Numbered from the stretch's first letter, positions 26,858 through 36,963 are shown. The stretch is DNA of 64,000 nt from Chitinophaga pinensis (GCA_945862385.1 CAMAXV010000013.1:17843-81842), one strand, 5' to 3'. Numbers and translations are program-made. Notes: a model not told the origin generated them from the letters alone.

Positions 26858-27925
26858 ATGGCAACGATGGATACGATAAAGGTAACAAAAGCATCAACAT
26901 CCCGGAGGGGAAATGTTGATTTCAGTAAACTCGCCTTTGGCAAGGTTTTTACAGATCATATGCTGGTAGCAGAATATGCCAATGGGGCATGGGGTTTACC
27001 GGAAATCGTTCCTTACGGACCAATTTGTTTTGATCCCTCTATGGCTACACTCCACTACGGGCAGACTATTTTTGAGGGGATCAAAGGGTATCGGCTGGCT
27101 GATGGAACAGCTGCTGTTTTCAGGCCTGAAGATAACTTCAAACGCTTTAACCGTTCTGCCAGGAGAATGGAGATGCCGGATGTGCCGGAAGAGATTTTCT
27201 TAGGTGGTATGAAGAAGCTTATTCAGGTTGACGAGAGCTGGATTCCGCAGGATTACGACCATGCCCTTTACATCCGTCCGTTTATGTTCGCCACAGATGA
27301 AGTGATAGGGGTTTCTCCTTCTACAACCTACAAATTCATGATCATACTGAGTCCGGTTGGGCCCTATTATGCCGCCCCTATGCGGATATACGTTGAGGAG
27401 CATTTTGTAAGGGCTGCACCCGGGGGTGTAGGTTACGCGAAAACAGCTGGAAATTATGCTGCATCGCTTCATCCTGCAGCTGTTGCCCGTGCCCGAGGGT
27501 ATGATCAGATATTGTGGACAGATGCCAATGAGCACCGGTATGTGCAGGAATGCGGTACCATGAATGTGTTTTTTGTACTCGATGGCAAGTTAATTACCCC
27601 AGGACTCGAAAGTGGGACCATTCTGGAAGGTGTTACCAGGGATAGCGTGATCAAAGTAGCAGGAGATTTGGGTATTGCTGTGGAAGAACTCGAAATTGCT
27701 GTAGATGAGCTGTCTGACATGTACAATACCGGCAGGCTTACCGAGGCATTTGGTGCAGGTACAGCAGCAACAATTGCCAAGATAGCCGAGTTGCGTAACA
27801 GGGAACAGGTGATGGCATTTGATCCGGAAAATGCTCCTGTTGCAGACAGGATAAAGCAGATTCTGACTGAAATCAGAGACGGTAAAACAGTTGATTTACG
27901 CGGCTGGATGGTGCCTGTAGCCTGA
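26858..27925 (+). CDS. ilvE: Branched-chain amino acid aminotransferase
   Basis: A 355-residue fold-type IV PLP aminotransferase that interconverts leucine, isoleucine and valine with their 2-oxo acids. The ATG at 26858 is preferred, with a second ATG three codons later possible. Motifs include LHYGQTIFEGIKGYR, the active-site lysine in GGVGYAKTAGNYAASL, ILWTDANEHRYVQECGTMNVFFV and the phosphate-binding LTEAFGAGTAA. It belongs to the longer BCAT II-like group. It has its own promoter and precedes rpsL by 93 nt. Confidence 0.96.
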   Translation: MATMDTIKVTKASTSRRGNVDFSKLAFGKVFTDHMLVAEYANGAWGLPEIVPYGPICFDPSMATLHYGQTIFEGIKGYRLADGTAAVFRPEDNFKRFNRSARRMEMPDVPEEIFLGGMKKLIQVDESWIPQDYDHALYIRPFMFATDEVIGVSPSTTYKFMIILSPVGPYYAAPMRIYVEEHFVRAAPGGVGYAKTAGNYAASLHPAAVARARGYDQILWTDANEHRYVQECGTMNVFFVLDGKLITPGLESGTILEGVTRDSVIKVAGDLGIAVEELEIAVDELSDMYNTGRLTEAFGAGTAATIAKIAELRNREQVMAFDPENAPVADRIKQILTEIRDGKTVDLRGWMVPVA

Positions 27926-27961
27926 TAATTGATAAGTAATTATAAAATTTTGGGTCAGGCG

Positions 27962-27992
27962 TTTGGATTTTGAAAATTAAACCATACCTTTG
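27962..27992 (+). promoter_or_regulatory. Consensus promoter of rpsL-rpsG
   Basis: TTTG (27962-27965), 19 nt, TACCTTTG (27985-27992), an exact match. The ATG of rpsL is 26 nt downstream. Confidence 0.8.
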
Positions 27993-28018
27993 CCGTCCCG
28001 TTAAAAAAATAGGGTATA

Positions 28019-28399
28019 ATGCCTACAATTCAACAGCTCGTAAGAAAAGGAAGGGAGATTATCAAGGCCAAGAGCAAATCAAGGGCACTTGATGCATGTC
28101 CACAGCGTCGCGGTGTTTGCACACGCGTTTATACTACAACACCTAAAAAGCCGAACTCAGCCCTGAGGAAAGTCGCGAAAGTGCGCCTGACCAACAAGGT
28201 AGAGGTAATCGCTTACATTCCAGGTGAAGGTCACAACCTCCAGGAGCACTCCATTGTGCTGATCAGGGGTGGTCGTGTGAAGGATTTGCCAGGTGTACGT
28301 TACCACATCGTAAGGGGTAGTCTGGATACTGCAGGTGTGAAGGACAGGAAGAAGAGCCGCTCCAAGTACGGAACAAAGCGTGAAAAGGCTAAAAAATAA
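28019..28399 (+). CDS. rpsL: 30S ribosomal protein S12
   Basis: 126 residues. S12 lies in the decoding centre and controls accuracy; the conserved loops [15 protein letters not shown] and [17 protein letters not shown] are both intact, with the lysines known to mutate to streptomycin resistance. The C-terminus is lysine-rich ([12 protein letters not shown]). It is first in a two-gene unit with rpsG (25-nt gap), read from a consensus promoter. The start region lacks a Shine-Dalgarno and is A-rich. Confidence 0.98.
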   Translation: MPTIQQLVRKGREIIKAKSKSRALDACPQRRGVCTRVYTTTPKKPNSALRKVAKVRLTNKVEVIAYIPGEGHNLQEHSIVLIRGGRVKDLPGVRYHIVRGSLDTAGVKDRKKSRSKYGTKREKAKK

Positions 28400-28424
28400 A
28401 TTCAAAACATCGAAATCTAAATAG

Positions 28425-28892
28425 ATGAGGAAGTCCAGAGCAAAAAAACTACCGCTTGCGCCAGATCCAAAGTTCAACGATACACTCGTTACACGTTTCA
28501 TCAATAACGTCATGTGGCAGGGCAAGAAAGATGCGGCATTGACCATTTTTTATGACGCGCTTGACAAGGTTTCAAAAATGACAAGTGAGGATGGATATGA
28601 AGTTTGGAGAAAAGCTTTGTCAAATGTAACCCCTGCTGTTGAAGTTAGGAGTCGCCGAATCGGTGGTGCAACCTTTCAGATTCCATCTGAGGTTAGGCCC
28701 GACAGAAAAATTTCTCTCAGCATCAAATGGCTTGTACGTTTTTCACGTGAGCGCAATGGTCGTAGCATGGCTGACAAGTTAGCCAATGAAATCGTTGCAG
28801 CGAGCAAGGGTGAAGGTGGAGCATACAAAAAGAAAGAAGATACACACAGGATGGCTGAAGCCAATAAGGCTTTCGCTCACTTCCGTGTCTGA
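28425..28892 (+). CDS. rpsG: 30S ribosomal protein S7
   Basis: 155 residues. S7 nucleates the head of the small subunit and contacts the E-site tRNA. The opening [19 protein letters not shown], the [20 protein letters not shown] block, and the [23 protein letters not shown] end (here [18 protein letters not shown]) are typical. It follows rpsL by 25 nt and is closed by a terminator 18 nt after the stop codon. In this window fusA is therefore not read through from rpsG alone but has a promoter of its own. Confidence 0.98.
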   Translation: MRKSRAKKLPLAPDPKFNDTLVTRFINNVMWQGKKDAALTIFYDALDKVSKMTSEDGYEVWRKALSNVTPAVEVRSRRIGGATFQIPSEVRPDRKISLSIKWLVRFSRERNGRSMADKLANEIVAASKGEGGAYKKKEDTHRMAEANKAFAHFRV

Positions 28893-28910
28893 TTGTAATA
28901 TATTATTTTC

Positions 28911-28941
28911 AAAGGGGATGCAATACTGCAGCCCCTTTTTT
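28911..28941 (+). terminator. Intrinsic terminator of rpsL-rpsG
   Basis: AAAGGGG (28911-28917) pairs with CCCCTTT and an inner TGCA/TGCA stem closes an ATAC loop, with one A-G mismatch between them. A run of six T follows. Confidence 0.85.
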
Positions 28942-28942
28942 A

Positions 28943-28974
28943 TTTCTTATTCTCCTTGCCTTTTACTAACTTTG
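28943..28974 (+). promoter_or_regulatory. Probable promoter of fusA
   Basis: TTTC-N20-TAACTTTG. The -7 element (28967-28974) is perfect. It begins immediately after the rpsG terminator and leaves a 78-nt leader before the fusA ATG. Confidence 0.65.
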
Positions 28975-29052
28975 CACCCGCAAAAGTTCGGGGTCTTTTT
29001 AGGATTTCGATAGCGCGACCATAACAGTACATTTTAAACAACAAGAATAGTC

Positions 29053-31197
29053 ATGGCAGACTTAAAATTTCAACGCAATTTCGGTATTGCCGCACACATT
29101 GATGCCGGTAAAACCACTACAACTGAGCGTATCCTGCGCTATACAGGAATGATCCACAAGATCGGTGAGGTGCACGATGGTGCAGCTACAACTGACTGGA
29201 TGGAACAGGAAAAGGAGCGTGGTATCACCATTACTTCAGCTGCAGTTAGTTGTCAGTGGAACTTCCCTACAGTTTTGGGTAAGGCTACTGCGGATACCAA
29301 AAAATATTATTTCAATATCATTGATACTCCGGGCCACGTGGATTTCACGGTGGAAGTTGAACGTTCCATGCGTGTACTCGACGGACTGATTGCACTTTTC
29401 TCAGCAGTAGATGGTGTTGAGCCTCAGTCTGAGACCGTATGGCGTCAGGCTAACCGTTACAAGGTTCCACGTATTGGATTCGTGAATAAAATGGACCGTA
29501 GCGGAGCGGACTTCCTTATGGTAGTTCGTCAGGTCAAAGAAATGCTTGGTGCAAAAGCTGTTCCCTTGCAGTTGCCGATAGGTGCTGAAGATAACTTCAA
29601 AGGTGTGGTTGACCTTATTAAGATGAAAGGAATAATCTGGCACATGGAAACAGAGGGAATGACCTTTGATGAGATTCCTGTTCCAGAAGATATGGTTGAG
29701 GAAGCGAATGAGTGGAGGCAGAATCTGATAGAGGCAGTTGCTGAATACGACGATAAGTTACTCGAGAAGTTCTTTGATGATCCAAGCAGTATCTCTGAGG
29801 ATGAGGTGCACGAAGCAATTCGTAAAGCCTGTATCGATCTCAGTATCGTTCCCATGATGTGTGGTTCATCCTTTAAGAATAAAGGTGTTCAGACTGCACT
29901 TGATGCAGTTTGCCGTTACCTCCCTGCTCCTGTGGATATTGATGCAGTAGAAGGTATTAATCCTGATAACGGTGAAACAGTAGTTCGTAAGCCTGAGGCT
30001 TCTGAGCCATTTGCGGCCCTTGCATTTAAGATCATGACTGATCCATTTGTGGGACGTCTGGCATTCTTCAGGGTGTATTCAGGTCATCTTGACGCCGGTT
30101 CTTATGTTTTGAACGTAAGAAGTGGTAAGAAAGAGCGTATCAGCCGTATCATGAAAATGTTTGCAAACAAACAGAACCCAATTGATTTTATCGAGGCTGG
30201 AGACATTGGAGCTGCAGTAGGATTTAAGGAAATCAAAACCGGTGATACCCTTTGTGATGAAGATCATCCGATTGTTCTTGAGAATATGTTTATTCCGGAG
30301 CCTGTAATTTCGGTGGCAGTTGAGCCAAAGGCACAGGCGGATGTTGATAAGATGGGTATGGCTATTGCCAAGCTCGTTGAGGAAGATCCAACCCTTCGTG
30401 TAAAAACCGATGAGGAAACCGGACAAACGATTCTCAGTGGAATGGGTGAGCTACATTTGGAGATTATTGTTGACAGGATGCGCCGTGAGTTTAAAGTTGA
30501 AGTGAACCAGGGAGCCCCTCAGGTTGCTTACAAGGAAGCATTCCAGTCTACCATTGAACACCGTGAAACACTGAAAAAGCAAACGGGTGGACGTGGTAAG
30601 TTCGCTGATATCGTTTTTGAAATGGGGCCAGCTGATGAAGAATGGCTGAAAGAGAATCCCGGAAAGCAGATGCAGTTTGTCAATGATATTTTCGGAGGAT
30701 CTATTCCACGTGAATTCGTTCCAGCTATCCAGAAAGGATTTGAACAGTCTATGTCTTCTGGCATCCTCGCTAACTATCCTGTTGAACACATGAAGATTCG
30801 TGTATTTGACGGAAGCTTCCACCAGGTTGACTCTGATTCCATGTCTTTCGAATTGTGCGCGAAATCAGGTTTCCGTGAAGCTGGTCGCAAGGCTAAGCCC
30901 GTATTGCTTGAGCCGATTATGCGGGTTGAAGTTATCACTCCAGAACAATACATGGGTGATGTTACCGGTGACTTGAACAGGAGAAGGGGTATGCTTGAGG
31001 GAATGGACAGCCGCGCAGGTGCACAAGTTATTAAGGCCAAAGTGCCATTGAGTGAAATGTTTGGCTATGTAACACAGCTTCGTTCACTTTCATCCGGCAG
31101 GGCATCTTCTACCATGGAGTTCTCACATTACAATCCAGCTCCCAACAATATTGCTGAAGAGGTAATAGCCAGGGTAAAGGGTAAGTCAAAAGAGTAA
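29053..31197 (+). CDS. fusA: Elongation factor G
   Basis: A 714-residue EF-G, the GTPase that drives tRNA-mRNA translocation. The G domain shows [16 protein letters not shown] (P-loop), the switch region [24 protein letters not shown] and [10 protein letters not shown]. An insertion near [12 protein letters not shown] before the DTPG motif fits Bacteroidota EF-Gs. Domains II-V follow, ending in [17 protein letters not shown]. It stands between two terminators with its own promoter, and tuf is not adjacent. Confidence 0.98.
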   Translation: MADLKFQRNFGIAAHIDAGKTTTTERILRYTGMIHKIGEVHDGAATTDWMEQEKERGITITSAAVSCQWNFPTVLGKATADTKKYYFNIIDTPGHVDFTVEVERSMRVLDGLIALFSAVDGVEPQSETVWRQANRYKVPRIGFVNKMDRSGADFLMVVRQVKEMLGAKAVPLQLPIGAEDNFKGVVDLIKMKGIIWHMETEGMTFDEIPVPEDMVEEANEWRQNLIEAVAEYDDKLLEKFFDDPSSISEDEVHEAIRKACIDLSIVPMMCGSSFKNKGVQTALDAVCRYLPAPVDIDAVEGINPDNGETVVRKPEASEPFAALAFKIMTDPFVGRLAFFRVYSGHLDAGSYVLNVRSGKKERISRIMKMFANKQNPIDFIEAGDIGAAVGFKEIKTGDTLCDEDHPIVLENMFIPEPVISVAVEPKAQADVDKMGMAIAKLVEEDPTLRVKTDEETGQTILSGMGELHLEIIVDRMRREFKVEVNQGAPQVAYKEAFQSTIEHRETLKKQTGGRGKFADIVFEMGPADEEWLKENPGKQMQFVNDIFGGSIPREFVPAIQKGFEQSMSSGILANYPVEHMKIRVFDGSFHQVDSDSMSFELCAKSGFREAGRKAKPVLLEPIMRVEVITPEQYMGDVTGDLNRRRGMLEGMDSRAGAQVIKAKVPLSEMFGYVTQLRSLSSGRASSTMEFSHYNPAPNNIAEEVIARVKGKSKE

Positions 31198-31220
31198 ACA
31201 CAACTTTTCAATAGGCTTTA

Positions 31221-31254
31221 TGGCCCCGGAATTCTTTCCGGGGCCATTTTTTTT
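31221..31254 (+). terminator. Intrinsic terminator of fusA
   Basis: An 11-bp perfect stem, TGGCCCCGGAA with TTCCGGGGCCA around a TTCT loop, is followed by eight T. It separates fusA from the S10 operon. Confidence 0.95.
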
Positions 31255-31294
31255 CATCTATTTTATGTTTTGTTTCAAATTTCATTGAATTTCT

Positions 31295-31325
31295 TTTGTA
31301 AGTATGAAACTATTCCTTACTTTTG
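31295..31325 (+). promoter_or_regulatory. Consensus promoter of the S10 operon
   Basis: TTTG (31295-31298), 19 nt, TACTTTTG (31318-31325), an exact match. It is 30 nt before the rpsJ ATG and may drive transcription of the whole ribosomal block to map. Confidence 0.82.
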
Positions 31326-31355
31326 CATCCCCGTTTAAAAAATGGGAAACAAATT

Positions 31356-31661
31356 ATGTCACAAAGAATCAGGATAAAATTGCAGTCATACGACCACAAT
31401 CTGGTTGACAAATCTGCTGAGAAGATTGTTAAGACCGTTCGCAGTACAGGGGCCGTTATTACAGGACCAATTCCTCTTCCTACACAGAAGCGGATATTCA
31501 CTGTGTTGAAATCCCCTCACGTTAACAAGAAGAGCCGTGAGCAGTTTCAGTTGTCAACACACAAGCGTTTGCTTGACATCTATACTTCCTCATCACGTAC
31601 TGTAGATGCGTTGAGTAAGCTTGATTTGCCTAGTGGTGTTGATGTTGAGATTAAGGCCTGA
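31356..31661 (+). CDS. rpsJ: 30S ribosomal protein S10
   Basis: 101 residues from the ATG at 31356 ([18 protein letters not shown]), the normal start. S10 is in the 30S head and also acts as NusE in antitermination. [28 protein letters not shown] is the conserved centre. First gene of the S10-spc block; the next gene is unusually far away (271 nt) with a structured spacer. Confidence 0.98.
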   Translation: MSQRIRIKLQSYDHNLVDKSAEKIVKTVRSTGAVITGPIPLPTQKRIFTVLKSPHVNKKSREQFQLSTHKRLLDIYTSSSRTVDALSKLDLPSGVDVEIKA

Positions 31662-31674
31662 TCGTTATTTAAGT

Positions 31675-31899
31675 GCACTGTTGATGCAGTGCGAAGTTCT
31701 TTAGTTTTCATCTCCCAATTGATTGCCGTTGGCATGAGAAAAAGGAGCGCTGAATTTAGATTTTCTCTCTCTTAGGAGAGTTTAAATATAAACAAGCCCT
31801 TCGAGGTTTGTTTACTGTCGGTACTTCCATCCTGGCGATTCGGGAAAACGGAAAAGGTCGATAGCAAACTGGGATTGAAGTGGGGTTATGCCCCATTGT
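31675..31899 (+). promoter_or_regulatory. Structured untranslated leader between rpsJ and rplC
   Basis: This spacer is 271 nt in an operon where other gaps are 0-96 nt. It contains four hairpins: GCACTG/CAGTGC (31675-31692); CTCTC/GAGAG with a TTAG loop (31767-31780); a 10-bp stem TAAACAAGCC/GGTTTGTTTA with one G-U pair and a CTTCGA loop (31789-31814); and a GGGG/CCCC stem (31879-31897, seven pairs counting one G-U). A 13-codon frame (31734-31775, MRKRSAEFRFSLS) ends inside the second hairpin. None is followed by a T run. A ribosomal-protein autoregulatory leader is a reasonable inference; no known family was matched. Confidence 0.5.
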
Positions 31900-31932
31900 C
31901 CATTTAACCGAAAAGGGTATAAAATTTGAACC

Positions 31933-32550
31933 ATGAAAGGAATTATCGGTAAAAAAATCGGGATGACCAGCATCTTCGGTCCCGACGGGAAGCAGACCTC
32001 CTGCACCGTCATCGAGGCTGGTCCATGTGTGGTTACGCAAGTAAAGACCAGCGACAACGACGGTTATACTGCACACCAGCTAGCATTTGGCGAAAAATCA
32101 GAAAACAGGGCCATTGCTTCAGTTAGGGGCCATTTTGCAAAGGCTTCTTCTACTCCAAAAAGTTTTGTAAAAGAGTTCAGGGATTACAGCCTTGAAAAGA
32201 ACGTGGGTGAGTCTGTCACTTGCGATATTTTCGTTGAAGGCGAGAAGGTTGATGTTGTAGGCACTACCAAGGGTAAGGGTTTTCAGGGTGTTGTAAAGCG
32301 CCATGGTTTCTCTGGTGTTGGTGAGCAGTCTCATGGTCAGCATGATCGTCAGCGTGCGCCGGGTTCTATTGGTAACTCATCTGATGCGTCCAGGGTTTTC
32401 AAGGGTATGCGTATGGCTGGCCGTATGGGCGGTGATCGCGTAAAAGTGAAAGGCCTGAAGGTTGTGAAGATTTTCGCTGAAAAGAATTACATCCTTGTAA
32501 GCGGATCAGTACCGGGCCACAATGGTTCAATAGTTTTTATTCAGAATTAA
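31933..32550 (+). CDS. rplC: 50S ribosomal protein L3
   Basis: 205 residues. L3 is one of the first proteins to bind 23S rRNA and reaches towards the peptidyl transferase centre. The start [19 protein letters not shown] and the central loop [21 protein letters not shown] with [23 protein letters not shown] are typical; the loop glutamine that is methylated in other bacteria lies in this region. It follows the structured leader and is 15 nt ahead of rplD. Confidence 0.98.
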   Translation: MKGIIGKKIGMTSIFGPDGKQTSCTVIEAGPCVVTQVKTSDNDGYTAHQLAFGEKSENRAIASVRGHFAKASSTPKSFVKEFRDYSLEKNVGESVTCDIFVEGEKVDVVGTTKGKGFQGVVKRHGFSGVGEQSHGQHDRQRAPGSIGNSSDASRVFKGMRMAGRMGGDRVKVKGLKVVKIFAEKNYILVSGSVPGHNGSIVFIQN

Positions 32551-32565
32551 TTCAACGCATCGAAC

Positions 32566-33204
32566 ATGCAAGTAGACGTATTATCAATAACAGGAAGTAA
32601 GACTGGCAGGACAGTAGATCTGCCTGAGGATATATTTGGTGCGGAGCCGAATAACCACGTGATTTATCTGGCCGTTAAGCAGTATCTTGCTGCCCAGCGT
32701 CAGGGAACACACAAGGTAAAGACCCGTGCAGAAGTTAAGGGTGCAAGCAGAAAGCTGCACAAGCAAAAAGGAACAGGCGGAGCCCGTAAGGGTAATATCC
32801 GCAACCCTTTGTACAAAGGTGGTGGTACTATTTTTGGTCCAAAGCCACATGGTTACGACATCAAGCTGAACCGTCAGGTAAAGGATCTCGCCAAGGTGAG
32901 TGCATTGAGTCACAAGGGCAAGGCAAATGCTATCGTAGTAGTAGAAGATATGCAGCTTGAAGTTCCAAAGACAAATACATTTGCTGGAATGCTCAAGGGC
33001 TTAAATATAAGCGATAAGAAAGCTTTATATGTAACCCCTGAGTATAACGAACAGGTTTTTGCAAGCGCACGCAATATTCCTTCTGTGCTTACATCAGTAC
33101 TCTCCGACATCAACACGTATGATGTGATGAATGCTGACGTACTTGTTCTCAGTGAATCTGCTGCAAATATGTTTGTTGATCAGGAAGAGGGAGTTGAAGC
33201 TTAA
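32566..33204 (+). CDS. rplD: 50S ribosomal protein L4
   Basis: 212 residues. L4 lines the exit tunnel with its long loop, seen here as KGASRKLHKQKGTGGARKGN and the following GGGTIFGPKPHGYD block. In E. coli L4 represses the S10 operon through a leader; whether it does so here through the rpsJ-rplC spacer is open. The C-terminal segment is the variable acidic tail (VDQEEGVEA). Confidence 0.98.
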   Translation: MQVDVLSITGSKTGRTVDLPEDIFGAEPNNHVIYLAVKQYLAAQRQGTHKVKTRAEVKGASRKLHKQKGTGGARKGNIRNPLYKGGGTIFGPKPHGYDIKLNRQVKDLAKVSALSHKGKANAIVVVEDMQLEVPKTNTFAGMLKGLNISDKKALYVTPEYNEQVFASARNIPSVLTSVLSDINTYDVMNADVLVLSESAANMFVDQEEGVEA

Positions 33205-33233
33205 TTGAATTAATCAAATTTTAAACAAGAGAT

Positions 33234-33533
33234 ATGAAACTTGCTGATGTACTGGTAAAGCCCATCTTGTCTGAGAAGGCAAACCAGCTTTCAGAAAAAA
33301 GCCGTGTTTATTCCTTCAGGGTTGCTCGTTTTGCGAACAAGCTTGAAATTAAAAAAGCGGTTGAGGAATTCTATGGTGTTACGGTTGAAGATGTTCGTAC
33401 TGCTGTAGCTCCTGCTAAAAGCAAAAGCAGGATGACTAAGGCTGGTGTAATCAGTGGCCGCAAGCCATCCTACAAAAAAGCATTTGTAACCGTTGGTGAA
33501 GGTGATACCATTGACCTTTATGCAAATATTTAA
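33234..33533 (+). CDS. rplW: 50S ribosomal protein L23
   Basis: 99 residues. L23 sits at the tunnel exit and is the docking site for trigger factor and SRP. Typical segments are LVKPILSEKANQLSEKSRVYSF, the ANKLEIKKAVEEFYGVTVEDVRT helix-strand unit and the KSRMTKAGVISGRKPSYKKAFV loop. It lies between rplD (29-nt gap) and rplB (35-nt gap). Confidence 0.98.
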   Translation: MKLADVLVKPILSEKANQLSEKSRVYSFRVARFANKLEIKKAVEEFYGVTVEDVRTAVAPAKSKSRMTKAGVISGRKPSYKKAFVTVGEGDTIDLYANI

Positions 33534-33568
33534 TTGAAAAAGAAGCCTGAGGGCAAAAAAATAAGAAC

Positions 33569-34408
33569 ATGGCATTAAAGAAGTACAAACCAATTACAGC
33601 GGGAACCAGGTGGAGGATAGGAAACGCTTACGCTGAGGTAACCACATCAACTCCTGAAAAGTCTCTTTTGGAGACAGTGAAGAAGACCGGTGGCCGCAAT
33701 GCGCAGGGACGTAGAGCAATGCGTTATATTGGCGGTGGTAATAAGAAAATGTACAGGGTGATTGATTTCAAGCGTGACAAGCATGCAATACCTGCAAAAG
33801 TTGCCACTATTGAGTATGATCCAAACAGGACATCATTCATTGCATTGTTGAACTATGCAGATGGTGAGAAGCGTTACATTCTTGCTCCTCAAGGACTTGA
33901 AGTTGGTATGACCGTAATTAGTGGTCCTGCTGTTCCTCCTGAAGTTGGTAACACCCTGATTATGAAGAACATGCCTTTGGGTACCAATCTTCACAATATT
34001 GAAATGCAGCCTGGACAAGGTGGTAAGATTGCCCGCAGTGCCGGTGCTTCTGCCCAGCTGACCAATAAGGAAGAGAAGTATGCAGTACTCAAAATGCCTT
34101 CTGGTGAGTTGAGAAAAGTATTGATTAACTGTTTTGCAACTGTTGGTGTTTTATCTAACTCTGATCATAGCCTCGAGAGTATGGGTAAAGCAGGTCGGAA
34201 TCGATGGAAAGGTATTCGTCCGCGTAACAGAGGTGTAGCCATGAACCCCGTTGACCATCCGATGGGTGGTGGTGAAGGTCGCTCTTCAGGTGGACATCCC
34301 CGCAGCCGTACAGGTAAGTATGCAAAGGGTGAGAAGACCAGGACACTTGGAAAGGGCAGTGATAAGCTCATTATCCAGCGTAAGAATGGTAAAAAACTCG
34401 CCAAATAA
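33569..34408 (+). CDS. rplB: 50S ribosomal protein L2
   Basis: 279 residues. L2 binds close to the peptidyl transferase centre and helps subunit joining. The C-terminal motif [19 protein letters not shown] contains the histidine linked to activity in other bacteria. RGVAMNP and the basic end [14 protein letters not shown] are intact. Start codon region is A-rich without a Shine-Dalgarno. Confidence 0.98.
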   Translation: MALKKYKPITAGTRWRIGNAYAEVTTSTPEKSLLETVKKTGGRNAQGRRAMRYIGGGNKKMYRVIDFKRDKHAIPAKVATIEYDPNRTSFIALLNYADGEKRYILAPQGLEVGMTVISGPAVPPEVGNTLIMKNMPLGTNLHNIEMQPGQGGKIARSAGASAQLTNKEEKYAVLKMPSGELRKVLINCFATVGVLSNSDHSLESMGKAGRNRWKGIRPRNRGVAMNPVDHPMGGGEGRSSGGHPRSRTGKYAKGEKTRTLGKGSDKLIIQRKNGKKLAK

Positions 34409-34445
34409 GCAATCAGAAAAGAACTTATAACTAGAAATAAAGAAT

Positions 34446-34715
34446 ATGGCTCGTTCAATTAGAAAAGGCCCCTATGTTGCGGCTAAATTAGAAAAGAAGG
34501 TTGAATCGATGAATGACGGTAAAACCAAAAGAGCTGTCGTTAAAACCTGGAGCCGCAGGAGTACGATTACACCAGACTTCGTAGGACATACTTTTGCTGT
34601 TCACAACGGAAATAAATTTATTCCCGTCTATGTAACAGAGTTTATGGTAGGCCATAAGCTTGGTGAGTTTTCTCCAACCAGGAACTTTAAAGGACATTCC
34701 AGTAAGAAATCATAA
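34446..34715 (+). CDS. rpsS: 30S ribosomal protein S19
   Basis: 89 residues. S19 forms a complex with S13 in the 30S head. The start [19 protein letters not shown], the [24 protein letters not shown] block and [19 protein letters not shown] at the end are conserved. S13 itself (rpsM) is not in this window. Confidence 0.98.
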   Translation: MARSIRKGPYVAAKLEKKVESMNDGKTKRAVVKTWSRRSTITPDFVGHTFAVHNGNKFIPVYVTEFMVGHKLGEFSPTRNFKGHSSKKS

Positions 34716-34752
34716 TGAATTCGCCCCGTTCACAGGGTAGTAAAAAAACAAT

Positions 34753-35091
34753 ATGGAAGCAGTAGCAAAATTGAGAAATTATCCCACTTCACCCAGGAAG
34801 ATGCGCCTCCTGGCTGATCACATCCGCGGATTAAAGGTAGAAAAGGCTGTAGCAATTCTCGAGCATCATCCTCAGCACAGTGCAACACCACTGAGAAAAC
34901 TGGTTCTTTCTGCTGTCAGCAACTGGAAGCAGAAGAACGAAGGTGGTAATGTTGAATCCCTTGTTGTGAAGACTATTTTTGTTGATGGCGCGCGCAGCAT
35001 CAAGAGAATGCTTCCAGCTCCTCAGGGACGTGCTTACCGCATGCGCAAACGCAGCAATCATGTAACTGTTATCGTTGACGCACACAATTAA
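34753..35091 (+). CDS. rplV: 50S ribosomal protein L22
   Basis: 112 residues. L22 has a beta hairpin that lines the exit tunnel; here it is the region FVDGARSIKRMLPAPQGRAYRMRKRSNHVTV. The LRNYPTSPRKMRLLADHIRG start is typical. It overlaps no neighbour and precedes rpsC by 22 nt. Confidence 0.97.
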   Translation: MEAVAKLRNYPTSPRKMRLLADHIRGLKVEKAVAILEHHPQHSATPLRKLVLSAVSNWKQKNEGGNVESLVVKTIFVDGARSIKRMLPAPQGRAYRMRKRSNHVTVIVDAHN

Positions 35092-35113
35092 GAACTTTAC
35101 AAACTGAATCATA

Positions 35114-35890
35114 ATGGGTCAAAAAACGAATCCAATTGGCAACAGGTTAGGTATCATCCGTGGATGGGATAGCAACTGGTACGGCAGTAAAAAAGATTAT
35201 GCACATAAACTTATCGAAGATGATAGGGTACGTGGATACCTCAATGCTCGTATCAATAAAGGTGGTATTGCCAAAATAGTTATAGAGCGTACACTCAATA
35301 AATTAATTATCACAATCCATACTTCCAAGCCCGGAATAATCATCGGTAAAGGTGGTGGGGAAGTTGACAGGATCAAGGAAGAGTTGAAGAAACTCACTGG
35401 AAAGGATGATGTACAAATCAACATTCTTGAGATCCGCCGTCCTGAGCTTGATGCAACTATTGTTGGTGAGACCATCGCCAAGCAAATTGAAAACCGCATC
35501 AACTACAAGCGTGCAATCAAAATGGCTATAGCCTCAACCATGCGCTTAGGTGCTGAAGGAATAAAAATAAAGGCAAGCGGTCGTATCGGTGGTGCTGAAA
35601 TAGCACGTTCCGAAGAGATGAAGGATGGTCGTGTTCCTTTGCATACTTTCAGGATGGATATTGATTACGCATCAGTATTTGCCCAGACTGTTTACGGTAA
35701 AATTGGTATCAAGGTTTGGATTTGTAAAGGTGAAGTTTTGGCTAAGCGTGATCTGAATCCAAATATCGTTGGTGCAAAATCTGAAGGTGCTGAAAGAAGA
35801 GATTCACGCGGTGGAGCCGGTCGTGATGACAGAAGAGGAGGTGGACGTGATGACAGAAGAGGTGGTGGTTCAAGGGATCGTAGGGGTTAA
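35114..35890 (+). CDS. rpsC: 30S ribosomal protein S3 with Arg-Gly-Asp-rich tail
   Basis: 258 residues. S3 forms the mRNA entry channel and has helicase activity with S4 and S5. The KH domain motif [22 protein letters not shown] and the [19 protein letters not shown] segment (here [19 protein letters not shown]) are intact. The last 32 residues (about 227-258) are a low-complexity tail of [12 protein letters not shown] units, encoded by two identical 17-nt blocks 24 nt apart. This tail would be disordered and RNA-binding. Confidence 0.97.
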   Translation: MGQKTNPIGNRLGIIRGWDSNWYGSKKDYAHKLIEDDRVRGYLNARINKGGIAKIVIERTLNKLIITIHTSKPGIIIGKGGGEVDRIKEELKKLTGKDDVQINILEIRRPELDATIVGETIAKQIENRINYKRAIKMAIASTMRLGAEGIKIKASGRIGGAEIARSEEMKDGRVPLHTFRMDIDYASVFAQTVYGKIGIKVWICKGEVLAKRDLNPNIVGAKSEGAERRDSRGGAGRDDRRGGGRDDRRGGGSRDRRG

Positions 35891-35927
35891 TTAATTTACT
35901 AACGGGTATTCATTAAAATACTTCAAC

Positions 35928-36347
35928 ATGTTACAACCAAAAAGAACAAAACACAGAAAAGCCCAGAAAGGAAGAATAAGAGAAGTAGCTAAACGCGGTA
36001 CTACCCTTGCTTTCGGTTCATTTGGCCTTAAGGCTCTGGAGCCTGTGTGGATGACCAATCGTCAGATAGAAGCAGCACGTCAGGCATTGACACGTGCGAT
36101 GAAACGTGAAGGTAATGTTTGGATCAGAATCTTTCCAGATAAGCCAATTACAAGAAAACCACTTGAAGTGAGGATGGGTAAGGGTAAAGGTAATCCTGAA
36201 TTCTGGGCAGCAGTAGTTGAGCCAGGAAGAATTTTGTTTGAAGTTGAAGGCGTTACTATGGAAGTTGCTCAGGAAGCAATGCATTTAGCTGCCGCTAAAC
36301 TGCCCATTAAAACAAAGTTTATTGTTCGCAGGGATTTTGCAGCATAA
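35928..36347 (+). CDS. rplP: 50S ribosomal protein L16
   Basis: 139 residues. L16 helps place A-site tRNA. The start [16 protein letters not shown], the [27 protein letters not shown] loop and the [15 protein letters not shown] end are conserved. The arginine in RMGKG lies where hydroxylation is known in E. coli. rpmC follows after 27 nt. Confidence 0.98.
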   Translation: MLQPKRTKHRKAQKGRIREVAKRGTTLAFGSFGLKALEPVWMTNRQIEAARQALTRAMKREGNVWIRIFPDKPITRKPLEVRMGKGKGNPEFWAAVVEPGRILFEVEGVTMEVAQEAMHLAAAKLPIKTKFIVRRDFAA

Positions 36348-36374
36348 GGTATAAGTAAGTTAAACAACAGAACC

Positions 36375-36581
36375 ATGTCAAAGAAAATCGATTTTTTAAA
36401 AAGCCTTACAGCCCTGAGTGAATCAGATATTAAGGCCAAAATCAATGAGGATGAATTGCGTTTAAAGAAATTGCAGTTCGCCCATGTTATTACGCCACTC
36501 GAGAACCCAATGAGTATCAGGGATTTGAGAAAAGACATTGCACGTCTCAAAACTGAATTAAAGAAAAGGGTTACTGCCTGA
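36375..36581 (+). CDS. rpmC: 50S ribosomal protein L29
   Basis: 68 residues, a short two-helix protein near the tunnel exit. The LTALSESDIKAKINEDELRLKKLQFAH start and the SIRDLRKDIARLKTELKKR end fit the family. It is in its normal place after rplP and before rpsQ. Confidence 0.97.
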   Translation: MSKKIDFLKSLTALSESDIKAKINEDELRLKKLQFAHVITPLENPMSIRDLRKDIARLKTELKKRVTA

Positions 36582-36638
36582 TTGGAGCAGTTCAATTAAA
36601 AAACAATCCGGTAACTGCCGGGTATAAAATAGAAAGAA

Positions 36639-36896
36639 ATGGTTGATAGAAAACTTCGCAAGACCAAAACAGGGGTAGTCTTTAGTGATAAGATGGAAAA
36701 GACCATCACTGTTGCTGTTGAAAGAAAGGTAAAGCACCCCATCTATGGAAAGTTTGTAAAGAAAACAACAAAATTCCATGCTCATGATGAAAAGAATGAG
36801 GCGAAGCCTGGTGATGTAGTACGCATCATGGAAACAAGGCCTATGAGTAAGACAAAGCGTTGGAGACTTGTTGATATCATTGAAAAGGCCAAGTAG
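36639..36896 (+). CDS. rpsQ: 30S ribosomal protein S17
   Basis: 85 residues. S17 is a primary 16S rRNA-binding protein. The [27 protein letters not shown] segment, the [21 protein letters not shown] block and the [14 protein letters not shown] motif (here [12 protein letters not shown]) are conserved. Normal position after rpmC. Confidence 0.98.
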   Translation: MVDRKLRKTKTGVVFSDKMEKTITVAVERKVKHPIYGKFVKKTTKFHAHDEKNEAKPGDVVRIMETRPMSKTKRWRLVDIIEKAK

Positions 36897-36963
36897 GATT
36901 CACGAAGTGGTCAATAGACAAATCGTTTAACCAGAAGGCGACAGCCGATTAAAATATAATAAA

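Noticed and set aside
31734..31775. A 13-codon leader peptide gene between rpsJ and rplC
   Set aside because: The frame is too short to be supported by sequence alone and lacks a ribosome-binding site. It is kept only as a note within the leader feature.
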